DNA of 10,416 bases, from positions 1-10,416 of the forward strand of contig JAGYLT010000061.1 of assembly GCA_018400545.1 (NCBI GenBank). Reading direction: 5' to 3'. Positions 1 to 6,697 of this stretch are shown here, piece by piece. A program made the translations under genes and the position numbers. This DNA comes from Bacteroidales bacterium (GTDB taxonomy: Bacteria; Bacteroidota; Bacteroidia; Bacteroidales; 4484-276). How positions within the stretch are numbered: the first letter of the stretch is position 1; the number at the start of each line of letters is the position of its first letter. The notes under the pieces were generated by a model. That model did not search any database, was not told the origin of the DNA, and worked only from the letters and a program-made list of their open reading frames with translations.

Positions 1-1247
1 ACATTTGTAAGGCCCTTCTTAATTAAATGTGCATTTAATAAAGTTTTGTTTTTTAAATATAAATAAACCATCAAATTATTATCTTCATCATGTTTGGTTT
101 CGTCAAATTTCAGGAAAACCTTTTGGTTTTTTGTTTTAATCTTTAAAAATTCCAAGGCCTTACCGTTAGTTTCTTTTTTTTCGACAACACCAATTAACCT
201 GACGGTAAGGTTGTTATTCAGTTTAATAAGCTCTGGGCTGATAATTTCTTTTATTGAATAGTACTCCTCACGTTGTGATGATCCATTTTGATCAATTTTA
301 GACCCAAATTGAAAATGCTTTGGATCTGTTTTTTTATCGAATCTATGATTGTCAAAAAATATATATGGAAGTTTTTCAATTTCTTGTTTGTAATCAATAT
401 TAGATACCGTCTGTTTGCTAAAATCAAATTTTGAATTAAAAATATCTGCCTGGCTAATATTTAATTTTCTTTTAATGAATGGTATAAAGTCTTTATTTAT
501 CTCATAACCAGCAGAATTTCTATTAAGTTTTTTGGCTGCAAGTGTTGTTGTCCCACTGCCAAGAAATGGGTCAAGGATAGTATCACCAACAAATGAGAAC
601 ATTTTAATTAATCTCCTGGGTAACTCTTCGGGGAACATTGCTATGTGTCCATCCTGCTTTGCACCACCGAAATTCCAGTGACCTTGAAAATACGCTTTCC
701 ATTCCTCTTTTGTTAATCTGGATTGCTCTTTAATTTCCTTCGATGGTTTATTTGGAATACCCAATTTTTTAAAAATTAAAATAAATTCATAGTCTATCGA
801 AAGTATTCCATTCTTCGGGAAAGGGTAGCTACCCATTAATGAGGCACCGCCTGTTGTATTTGAGGTTGTTTTCTTTTGCCAGATTATTGCTCCCATATAG
901 TCGAAACCAATCATCTCACAAAACTTAATAATTTCTGTTCTGATCGGAATCACCTTATATCGACCATAATAGACAGCCCTGGCAAATTGGTCGCCAATAT
1001 TTACACAGAGGCGACTTCCATTGCCTAAAACCCTGTAACACTCATTCCAAACGAGATTAAGGTTATTAATGTATTCTTCATAACTGTCGTTGTATCCTAT
1101 TTGACTATCAATTCCATAATCTTTTAACTGCCAATATGGAGGAGAGGTAATTATCAGATCAACAGATTTATCAGCAAATTCTTTCATTTGACGACTATCA
1201 CCATTGATTATTTTATGTTTAGTTATCATTGTTTTAGCATTTATCAT
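1..1247 (-). CDS. Beta-class site-specific DNA methyltransferase with degenerate SNase-like C-terminal domain (partial, 3' end off the window)
   Basis: The frame is open from an ATG at 1247 to the window edge (415 residues seen, no stop). An in-frame TAA lies 33 bases upstream, and TAGGAAAG precedes the ATG; a second Met is residue 7. The enzyme should transfer methyl from S-adenosylmethionine to a DNA base. Catalytic motif IV TSPPYW (residues 34-39) precedes the SAM-binding motif I DPFLGSGTTT (226-235), the order of beta-class enzymes (DNA_methylase N4/N6 family). The Ser of SPPY favours N4-cytosine, but N6-adenine is possible. Residues about 125-205 probably form the target-recognition region. 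Residues about 335-415 resemble a staphylococcal nuclease fold (TVRLIGV near 348, then VYLYLKNKTLLNAHLIKKGL), with the active-site residues replaced. The gene is AT-rich relative to neighbours, suggesting transfer. Any restriction partner would lie beyond base 1. The methyltransferase call is firm; target base and the SNase relation are inference. Confidence 0.93.
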   Translation of the reverse strand, partial: MINAKTMITKHKIINGDSRQMKEFADKSVDLIITSPPYWQLKDYGIDSQIGYNDSYEEYINNLNLVWNECYRVLGNGSRLCVNIGDQFARAVYYGRYKVIPIRTEIIKFCEMIGFDYMGAIIWQKKTTSNTTGGASLMGSYPFPKNGILSIDYEFILIFKKLGIPNKPSKEIKEQSRLTKEEWKAYFQGHWNFGGAKQDGHIAMFPEELPRRLIKMFSFVGDTILDPFLGSGTTTLAAKKLNRNSAGYEINKDFIPFIKRKLNISQADIFNSKFDFSKQTVSNIDYKQEIEKLPYIFFDNHRFDKKTDPKHFQFGSKIDQNGSSQREEYYSIKEIISPELIKLNNNLTVRLIGVVEKKETNGKALEFLKIKTKNQKVFLKFDETKHDEDNNLMVYLYLKNKTLLNAHLIKKGLTN

Positions 1248-1313
1248 CTTTCCTAACAAAATTAACCATAATATCCATTATCTCTCTGAAATGTTAAAAT
1301 CTTAAGTAAAAGA

Positions 1314-1339
1314 AAAAGCCCCCGTTTCCGAAGGCTTTT
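1314..1339 (-). terminator. Rho-independent terminator of the aminotransferase gene
   Basis: On the minus strand AAAAGCCTTC pairs with GGGGGCTTTT (10 bp including two G-U pairs) around a 6-base loop GGAAAC, followed by a T-rich tail (TTTTTCTTTT). It lies about 80 bases past the aminotransferase stop codon and 67 bases before the methyltransferase start. The methyltransferase therefore probably has its own promoter. Confidence 0.8.
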
Positions 1340-1368
1340 CAATTCCTGCAATATTTTTTCGAGAAATT

Positions 1369-1410
1369 AATCTTCAATCTACAATTAAAAATCTCTAATC
1401 TTAAATCCGA
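1369..1410. repeat. Degenerate 7-bp tandem repeat, six units
   Basis: Read on the plus strand, the stretch divides exactly into six heptamers: AATCTTC, AATCTAC, AATTAAA, AATCTCT, AATCTTA, AATCCGA. The consensus is AATCTNN. The plus strand has no G from 1364 to 1408. The array sits between the aminotransferase stop and its terminator, so it is transcribed as the 3' untranslated region (as NNAGATT on the mRNA strand). No function can be read from the sequence. Confidence 0.6.
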
Positions 1411-1419
1411 ATTCAATTT

Positions 1420-2619
1420 TTAAAGTTTCCTCCCCGGATAAACTTTCAAAGCTTCATCAAGTACTTTCATCGAATTCTTCAGGTCTTCCACATTCAGCAC
1501 ATAGCTGATGCGGACTTCGTCCATACCGCGGCCCGGAGTAGCATAAAACCCGGTGGCCGGTGCAAACATCACCGTTTGTTTTTTGTATTCGAAATCCTCG
1601 AGCAGCCACTGGCAGAATTTATCCGAATTGTCGATGGGCAGTTTGGCCACCACATAAAATGCTCCCAAAGGTTTTGGGCAAAATGCGCCTTCAATATTAT
1701 TGATGGATTCGTAAACGGTATTTCTTCTTTTGTGATATTCTTCGATCACCTCCACAAAATAGGAATCCGGCGTAGCTATTGCCGCCTCCGCTGCAACCTG
1801 TCCCAGGCTTGGCGGACTAAGCCTTGCCTGGGCAAATTTCAGCGCCGATTGCATCAGCTCCTTATTTTTTGAGATCATCACCCCGATTCTAACACCGCAC
1901 ATGCTGTATCGTTTCGAAACGGAATCGATGAGCACGGTGTTTTGTTCCAGCCCTTCCAGGTGCATCACCGAATGATGCTCACGACCGTCGTAGCAAAATT
2001 CACGGTAAACCTCATCGGCAATCAGGAACAGATCATATTTGAGTGCCAGGTCTTTAAGCACTTTCAACTCATCTTCATTGTAGAGATACCCGGTGGGATT
2101 GTTGGGATTGCAAACCAGGATTGCCTTGGTTTTTGGTGTAATTGCTTTTTCGAACTCCGAAATTGGTGGTAATGCAAATCCTGACTCAATGGAGGAATCG
2201 ATGGGAACAACATTGATTCCGGCATTGGTGGCAAAACCATTGTAATTGGCATAAAACGGTTCCGGGATAATGATCTCATCGCCCGGATCCATAATAGATT
2301 GCATGGTAAAGAGCAAGGCCTCCGAAGCGCCTGCACCTACAATGATTTCATCCGCATTGATGTGAATATTGAATTTTTTATAGTAATCCGCCAGTTTTTC
2401 GCGATAGGTGGTAATGCCCGCCGAATGGCTGTAGGGCACCAGGATTTCGCTGTAATTTTTAACTGCTTCAAGGGCAACTTCCGGAGTTTTGATATCGGGT
2501 TGGCCGATGTTGAGGTGATACACGTGGACGCCCCGCTTTTTGGCGCCCTCAGCAAATGGAACAAGTTTACGAATGGGTGAGGCAGGCATCATTTTGCCCT
2601 TTTGTGACAGTTTTGGCAT
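1420..2619 (-). CDS. PLP-dependent class I/II aminotransferase (aspartate aminotransferase-like)
   Basis: This is a 399-residue fold-type I aminotransferase of normal family length, cytoplasmic, expected to exchange an amino group between an amino acid and a 2-oxo acid. Visible family features are NIGQPD (37-42), NPNNPTG (171-177), the cofactor-ring Asp202 in ADEVY with Tyr205, the Schiff-base lysine Lys236 in SVSKRYS, Arg244 in GVRIG for the cofactor phosphate, and Arg370 in VRISY for the substrate carboxylate. All key residues are intact. The best match by eye is the subfamily annotated as aspartate aminotransferase or generic PLP aminotransferase in Bacteroidota. The exact substrate cannot be read from sequence, so no symbol is given. 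The start is the first Met (MPKLSQKG), weakly preceded by GAAAG; Met10 or Met11 is a less likely alternative. It has its own terminator downstream, and another terminator separates it from DUF1573 upstream, so it is probably monocistronic. Confidence 0.95.
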   Translation of the reverse strand: MPKLSQKGKMMPASPIRKLVPFAEGAKKRGVHVYHLNIGQPDIKTPEVALEAVKNYSEILVPYSHSAGITTYREKLADYYKKFNIHINADEIIVGAGASEALLFTMQSIMDPGDEIIIPEPFYANYNGFATNAGINVVPIDSSIESGFALPPISEFEKAITPKTKAILVCNPNNPTGYLYNEDELKVLKDLALKYDLFLIADEVYREFCYDGREHHSVMHLEGLEQNTVLIDSVSKRYSMCGVRIGVMISKNKELMQSALKFAQARLSPPSLGQVAAEAAIATPDSYFVEVIEEYHKRRNTVYESINNIEGAFCPKPLGAFYVVAKLPIDNSDKFCQWLLEDFEYKKQTVMFAPATGFYATPGRGMDEVRISYVLNVEDLKNSMKVLDEALKVYPGRKL

Positions 2620-2652
2620 CGCTTTCAGTTTTTATGTTTTATCAAAAAAAAA

Positions 2653-2676
2653 TCCCGGACTTTAATAAAGCCGGGA
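2653..2676 (-). terminator. Rho-independent terminator of the DUF1573 gene
   Basis: On the plus strand TCCCGG (2653-2658) pairs with CCGGGA (2671-2676), and the inner CTTT/AAAG extends the stem past one bulged A. On the minus strand the stem is followed by a run of at least nine T (complement of 2644-2652). It lies about 57 bases past the DUF1573 stop codon and 33 bases before the aminotransferase start. Confidence 0.85.
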
Positions 2677-2732
2677 CAAATTTCACAAAATTTTTATGAA
2701 GTCCTACGTATGTAAGAATATTTAATGTGTGA

Positions 2733-3197
2733 TCATTTTTTCTTCCCCATTGCACTGGAATTATTTGGTGTGGATTGCGCCTCCGGTTTCATCACCTCAC
2801 CTTTAATGCGCAGCACCACAGCACTGTTTTCAGCGTTCGACTGAACAGTAACCGTTTTGTTAATCCTGCCAATCCGGTTGGTTTTGTATTCCACATGAAT
2901 AACTTCCGACTGTCCGGGGAGGATAGGCTCGCGGGGCCATTTGGGAACGGTACACCCACAGGATGAACGAACATTTGTTAGTATTAACGGCTCTTTGCCG
3001 GTGTTGGTGAATTTAAATTCGCACTTACCGTCGCCCTTATAAGGCACTGTTCCGTAGTCGTGTACGGTTTTGTCAAAAGTAATTTCCGGTCCGTTGGAAT
3101 TTTTATCCGCTTTTGCTGCGGCTTGTTCTGACGCTGTCTGGCCGAATACGGTAACTGTAAACAGCGTTGCAAAAAGGAATAAAGCTATTTTTTTCAT
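2733..3197 (-). CDS. Secreted DUF1573 domain protein
   Basis: This 154-residue protein has a clear signal peptide (MKKIALFLFATLF..., probable cleavage near Gly19-Gln20), so it is exported to the periplasm or beyond. The mature part carries a DUF1573 domain from about residue 38 to 136. Its hallmarks are FDKTVHDYGTV (41-51), FKFTNTGKEPL (61-71), the VRSSCGCTVPKWP stretch (76-88) with Cys80 and Cys82, and LPGQ (93-96). The family is predicted to have an immunoglobulin-like beta-sandwich and is very common in Bacteroidota; no reaction is established. The C-terminal tail (136-154) is polar, ends in KKK and has no sorting domain. It is transcribed divergently from the lipoprotein gene at 3407 and has its own terminator, so it is probably monocistronic. 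A -7-type promoter element lies upstream at 3241-3248. Confidence 0.93.
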   Translation of the reverse strand: MKKIALFLFATLFTVTVFGQTASEQAAAKADKNSNGPEITFDKTVHDYGTVPYKGDGKCEFKFTNTGKEPLILTNVRSSCGCTVPKWPREPILPGQSEVIHVEYKTNRIGRINKTVTVQSNAENSAVVLRIKGEVMKPEAQSTPNNSSAMGKKK

Positions 3198-3240
3198 AAT
3201 TATTTGATTTTAATTTAGCAGTTTTGAATTTTTACAATCA

Positions 3241-3248
3241 CAAATGTA
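3241..3248 (-). promoter_or_regulatory. Candidate Bacteroidota -7 element for the DUF1573 gene
   Basis: The minus strand reads TACATTTG, an exact match to the Bacteroidota TAnnTTTG element, ending 44 bases before the DUF1573 ATG. No convincing TTTG (-33) element is seen 19-21 bases further upstream, so this rests on one box. Confidence 0.45.
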
Positions 3249-3352
3249 TGCAACAATGAAAGGATAGCTTCAGGTGATTTCTATTTTTAAAATCCTTAAC
3301 AAAAGCTATTTTAAAAGAATGTTGATTTACAGCGACTTATAAAGAAAAATTC

Positions 3353-3386
3353 TTTGTTAACGAAATGTAAATAAATTCTATTTTTG
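3353..3386 (+). promoter_or_regulatory. Candidate promoter of the lipoprotein-Omp85 operon
   Basis: TTTG (3353-3356) and TATTTTTG (3379-3386, matching TAnnTTTG) are separated by 22 bases, slightly longer than the usual 19-21 for Bacteroidota. The start ATG follows 20 bases after the -7 box, so the leader would be short. Confidence 0.55.
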
Positions 3387-3406
3387 AACGGTTAAAAATC
3401 AGGCAT

Positions 3407-3922
3407 ATGAAAAAACTTATAATTTTCTGGGCATTAGGCATTTTAGCAGGCGGAGCGGTATTGCTTTCCTGCTCATCTTCAAAAAAGTCAGGTATGGAAA
3501 ACAAAGGAAAAACAGGGGTAGCCTCCCCACCGGCAATGATTTACAAAACCAAAAAAGACTATTCTAAAAATGTTCCGGTCACCCTTTCTGCGGATAAACA
3601 AAAAGTGGTTTCCTATCCGGCACAGTCGGATATCCGCCGGGGAAAAGATTTTTCCTACCCCACCAAACTTGCCGAAGGATATCTTCTTGACAACCGCGGC
3701 ATAGGGCCAAATACGGCTTTTCTCAGGTTTACCTACGAGGACTATTACAACATGGATAATGTGCCCACCGCAGAGCGACTGATGAATTATATCCTGGATG
3801 ATGATCCGTTTACGGAATTATACGAGGTTGGCCGCCGGGGCGACTTTGAAAACCTCGAAGACGAAATCAATGAGATCATCACAGGAAACAAATTGAAGAA
3901 ATTCAACAACCTGGCGAAATAG
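3407..3922 (+). CDS. Small lipoprotein of unknown function
   Basis: This 171-residue protein is not recognised as a named family. It starts with a lipoprotein signal: MKKLIIFWAL, then a hydrophobic stretch ending in the lipobox LLSC with Cys22 as the lipidated residue, so it should be anchored in a membrane (the outer membrane is the usual place). The following CSSSKK lacks an obvious acidic surface-export signal of the Bacteroidota type. The mature part has a basic linker (to about residue 56) and then a compact aromatic and acidic region (60-165) with YPAQSDIRRG (70-79) and GYLLDNRGIG (91-100), and a very acidic end (EDEINEII, 151-158). Its stop codon is 2 bases before the TTG start of the Omp85-type barrel at 3925, so the two are co-transcribed and probably translationally coupled. 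A role linked to that barrel is an inference from position only. Confidence 0.88.
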   Translation: MKKLIIFWALGILAGGAVLLSCSSSKKSGMENKGKTGVASPPAMIYKTKKDYSKNVPVTLSADKQKVVSYPAQSDIRRGKDFSYPTKLAEGYLLDNRGIGPNTAFLRFTYEDYYNMDNVPTAERLMNYILDDDPFTELYEVGRRGDFENLEDEINEIITGNKLKKFNNLAK

Positions 3923-3924
3923 AT

Positions 3925-5316
3925 TTGAAAATTTCCACCGAAACCTTTATTCGATTTCACAGGAAAGCTGTGGCAATTAGCATAGCCTTGTTTCTCTTTT
4001 GTGCCTGTTCAATTCCGGGCATGGCACAGCCTGAGGATAAAAAATCCGATGAAATCAAAACCGGTTGGAACTTTGGAATTTTACCTGCCATTTCGTGGGA
4101 TAACGACCTGGGTTTTCAATACGGCGGATTGATCAATCTTTACCATTACGGCGACGGCTCCGGATATCCGGCCTACGATCACTCGATCTATCTGGAGGCA
4201 TCGGCTTACACACGGGGCAGCGGAATTTTCAGGTTTATGTACGATTCCGACAAGCTCATCAAAAATATCGGACTGACTGTGGATGTGAGTTACATTCCCA
4301 ACCAGGCCTATAACTTTTTTGGTTGGAACGGCTATGACGCTGTATATAACCAGCATTGGGAGGACGATACCCAACCCGACAGTATTTACAGATCGCGTGT
4401 TTTTTACCGGTATCAAAATAAAATGTTCAGGTTTAAGGCCGATTTAAACGGGCCGATTACAGGAAAACTGAAATGGCTTGGCGGGGTCCAATGGTATAAT
4501 TTTGAAATTGGTTCGGTGGATGTGGACCGGCTGAACCGGGGAAAATCAGAAGAGGATAAACTTCCTTCGATTTCCGAACAACCCGGCTTGTATGATAAAT
4601 ACCGGGAATGGGGTTTGATTCCCGCGGATGAAGCCACGGGCGGAAACCTCACCATGCTGAAAGCCGGACTGATGTGCGACAGCCGCGACAATAAACCCAA
4701 CCCCATGCGCGGCATCTGGACGGAAATAGCTCTGGAAGCCGCTCCTGCATTTTTGGGCTCCATCTCAAAAAGTTACCTAAAATTCAGTTTGATACATCGC
4801 CAATATTTTACGCTCATTCCTGATGATTTGTCTTTTGCCGGACGGCTGGCTTTGCAAAGCACCCTGGCCGGCCATGCACCGTTTTATATTCAGCCACTCA
4901 TCATCACTTCGCTGCTCCGTGGCGCTACAGAAGAAGGCCTGGGAGGTGTTAGAAACCTGCGCGGCATCCCCCGGAATCGCGTGGTTGGAGATGGCATTGC
5001 CTATGCAAATTTTGAATTGCGCTGGAAGTTTTTCAGGACCAGGCTCTTTAATCAGAATTTCTATTTCGGCCTGAATTTATTTACGGATGCCGGAAGGGTG
5101 ATTCAGAACATTGATTTTGCGGATAAGATGATGGAACTGAATGAGCCCTTTCAGGATTATTTTGACCTTGGCACCGAAAGCCTCCACATAACTTATGGCC
5201 TGGGCCTGCGGATTGCCATGAACCAGAATTTCATTATTGCAGTGGATTTCGGCCGCGCCACCGATGACCGCGATGGAACCAGCGGTTTTTATGTGGGGTT
5301 GAATTATTTGTTTTAG
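3925..5316 (+). CDS. Omp85-superfamily (BamA/TamA-like) outer-membrane barrel without POTRA domains
   Basis: This is a 463-residue protein with a signal peptide ending near GMAQ (32-35). The rest is rich in alternating aromatic and polar strands, as in a beta-barrel. The C-terminal half has the Omp85/surface-antigen hallmarks: GGVRNLRG (340-347), corresponding to the conserved VRGY/F loop motif, the FTDAGRV strand (386-392), YGLGLRI (424-430), and a terminal Phe (LNYLF), typical of outer-membrane barrel proteins. There is no room for POTRA repeats between the signal peptide and the barrel. It therefore resembles the short BamA/TamA-family proteins of Bacteroidota rather than BamA itself, and transport or assembly function is unproven. 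The start is TTG: no ATG exists in frame before residue 33, and upstream the frame is closed by TGA at 3871, near codons with no usual start. Translation probably couples to the lipoprotein gene, whose TAG ends at 3922. Confidence 0.88.
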   Translation: MKISTETFIRFHRKAVAISIALFLFCACSIPGMAQPEDKKSDEIKTGWNFGILPAISWDNDLGFQYGGLINLYHYGDGSGYPAYDHSIYLEASAYTRGSGIFRFMYDSDKLIKNIGLTVDVSYIPNQAYNFFGWNGYDAVYNQHWEDDTQPDSIYRSRVFYRYQNKMFRFKADLNGPITGKLKWLGGVQWYNFEIGSVDVDRLNRGKSEEDKLPSISEQPGLYDKYREWGLIPADEATGGNLTMLKAGLMCDSRDNKPNPMRGIWTEIALEAAPAFLGSISKSYLKFSLIHRQYFTLIPDDLSFAGRLALQSTLAGHAPFYIQPLIITSLLRGATEEGLGGVRNLRGIPRNRVVGDGIAYANFELRWKFFRTRLFNQNFYFGLNLFTDAGRVIQNIDFADKMMELNEPFQDYFDLGTESLHITYGLGLRIAMNQNFIIAVDFGRATDDRDGTSGFYVGLNYLF

Positions 5317-5441
5317 CCTTTCCCAATTAAGTTACGACCATCAGGTCTTTTCTGATTTTCAAATCCTTTGACACTCTGTCAGTTTTCAGGCTTTGGCTTG
5401 ATGTGTGATAACTACACGGGTCATCATTTAAAACTTGAAAC

Positions 5442-6419
5442 ATGAACACATCATACCCCAATAACGATCAACCACTGCTCGACAGCTATTCACAAACCAT
5501 TGTAAATGTTGCCAAAACAGCTTCAGCTTCTGTGGTGAACATTAAAGTTTCGAAACCGCAAAAATCACAACCAAATCCGCAAATGCCTCAACAGCCTTTT
5601 GGCACAGGATCGGGATTTGCAATCAACAGCGATGGACTGATCCTGACCAATTTTCATGTGATCAACCAGGCCAAAGAGATCAGTGTCACCCTTCCTTCAG
5701 GAAAAACCGTAAAACCGGAAATTGTTGGCACTGACCCCGCAACAGATATCGCCATCCTGAAAATCGACGATACATCACTCCCACCGCTTGAATTTGCCAA
5801 TTCCGAAAACCTGCAACCCGGCCAGATTGCCATTGCCATTGGGAACCCGCTCGGGTTTCAGCATTCGGTTACAGCCGGCGTTGTGAGCGCTTTAGGAAGA
5901 ACACTGCGTTCGCAATCCGGCCGCATGATTGATGATATCATCCAGACCGATGCCGCCCTGAACCCCGGCAGTTCCGGCGGGCCGCTCATGGATTCATCAG
6001 GAAATGTGATTGGTGTAAACACGGCCATTATCAAACAGGCCCAGGGTATTTGTTTTGCCGTTTCATCAAGCCTGGTATCATATATCACCGGGCTGCTTAT
6101 CGAAAACGGCAAGGTGCGCCGTGGTTATCTGGGTATTGTGGGGCAAACGGTAAAACTGCCACAACAGCTCATCAAAAACTTCGGGCTCAAAAAACCAACC
6201 GCCATCTACATTTCGAACGTCAACAGCCTGAAAAACAATGGAAACACACAGTTGATGAAAGGAGATTTGATTATAGAAATGGACAAAAGAACCATCGGCT
6301 CCATCGACGACCTCCACAAGGCACTCACCGAATCCACCATCGATAAAGCCATGCATATCAGATTGATTCGAAAAAATCAGATACTCGAAGAAGAAGTCAC
6401 ACCGGCTGAACTACCCTAA
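5442..6419 (+). CDS. HtrA/DegP-type S1C serine protease with one PDZ domain, no signal peptide
   Basis: This 325-residue trypsin-fold protease has a complete catalytic triad: His72 in TNFHVI, Asp102 in ATDIAIL, and Ser178 in NPGSSGGPL. The protease domain spans about residues 15-215. A single PDZ domain (about 226-315, beginning RRGYLGI) should bind substrate C-termini or regulate activity. Members of this group degrade or check unfolded proteins. Unusually, the N-terminus (MNTSYPNNDQPLLDSYSQT) has no signal peptide or membrane segment. An in-frame TGA at 5436-5438, just before the ATG at 5442, rules out an upstream extension, so the product is probably cytoplasmic unless exported by another route. 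It follows the Omp85 gene by 125 bases; no clear terminator or promoter is seen between them. The family call is firm; the cellular location is inference. Confidence 0.94.
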   Translation: MNTSYPNNDQPLLDSYSQTIVNVAKTASASVVNIKVSKPQKSQPNPQMPQQPFGTGSGFAINSDGLILTNFHVINQAKEISVTLPSGKTVKPEIVGTDPATDIAILKIDDTSLPPLEFANSENLQPGQIAIAIGNPLGFQHSVTAGVVSALGRTLRSQSGRMIDDIIQTDAALNPGSSGGPLMDSSGNVIGVNTAIIKQAQGICFAVSSSLVSYITGLLIENGKVRRGYLGIVGQTVKLPQQLIKNFGLKKPTAIYISNVNSLKNNGNTQLMKGDLIIEMDKRTIGSIDDLHKALTESTIDKAMHIRLIRKNQILEEEVTPAELP

Positions 6420-6441
6420 CCCCAATAAAAGTCAGGGTTTT
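6418..6441 (+). terminator. Weak candidate terminator after the HtrA-type gene
   Basis: AACCC (6418-6422) can pair with GGGTT (6435-6439) around a 12-base loop, followed by TTCT. The stem starts in the stop codon of the protease gene. Only five base pairs support it. Confidence 0.35.
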
Positions 6442-6514
6442 CTAATCCGGATATTTTCCTGATACTCAATAATGAATCAGCCCTTTGATCCGGTTGCGGA
6501 TTTCATGATAATGC

Positions 6515-6548
6515 ATAATCAAAAGGTATGGTCATAAAGTTTGATTAT
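6515..6548. repeat. 9-bp inverted repeat
   Basis: ATAATCAAA (6515-6523) and TTTGATTAT (6540-6548) are perfect reverse complements with 16 bases between. There is no T-run after either arm, so it does not look like a terminator. It could be an operator or a hairpin in a transcript, or chance in an AT-rich spacer. Confidence 0.4.
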
Positions 6549-6647
6549 CACTTCCTTTCAGGGATGACTTTCAAAAATCTTAATTTTTATTAACCTATTT
6601 GGGCTCGCTGCATCACTCATTATCAATATATTAAATACTAATAAATC

Positions 6648-6683
6648 TACATATGTATAATATTTATTTGTAAAACATATGTA
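6648..6683. promoter_or_regulatory. Pair of ACATATGT palindromes, candidate operator
   Basis: Two identical 8-bp palindromes, 6649-6656 and 6675-6682, have centres 26 bases apart, about two and a half helical turns. The first extends to TACATATGTA (6648-6657). The second lies wholly inside the spacer between the TTTG and TATTTTTG boxes of the promoter at 6667-6697, where a bound dimer would block RNA polymerase. The regulator is unknown. Confidence 0.45.
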
Positions 6684-6697
6684 ATTGGTTATTTTTG
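6667..6697 (+). promoter_or_regulatory. Bacteroidota consensus promoter of the DUF2007-like gene
   Basis: TTTG (6667-6670), exactly 19 bases of spacer, and TATTTTTG (6690-6697) match the Bacteroidota primary-sigma pattern TTTG-N19-TAnnTTTG in every fixed position. The ATG at 6714 follows 17 bases after the -7 box, giving a short leader of roughly 10 bases. Confidence 0.75.

Noticed and set aside
1..1247. Calling a complete restriction-modification system
   Set aside because: Only the 5' part of a methyltransferase is present; no endonuclease with intact catalytic residues is visible in the window.
1257..1264. TAATTTTG on the minus strand, a TAnnTTTG match just before the methyltransferase start
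   Set aside because: It ends only 9 bases from the ATG, which would leave almost no leader, and there is no TTTG box 19-21 bases upstream. The region is AT-rich enough for chance matches.
1420..2619. Assigning the aminotransferase as aspC
   Set aside because: All catalytic residues fit the fold-type I family, but several subfamilies share them, and the substrate cannot be decided from sequence alone.
2700..2716. TACGTATG near 2704 and again near 9805 as a shared regulatory site
   Set aside because: Only a short match occurring twice, at different positions relative to genes and with no matching context.
5336..5351. GACC-ATCA-GGTC followed by TTTT after the Omp85 gene, as a terminator
   Set aside because: The stem is only 4 bp, much weaker than the other terminators in this window.
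6050..6346. Open frame on the plus strand within the protease gene in another frame
   Set aside because: It overlaps the PDZ-coding part of a protease with an intact active site; its composition is typical of a shifted frame.
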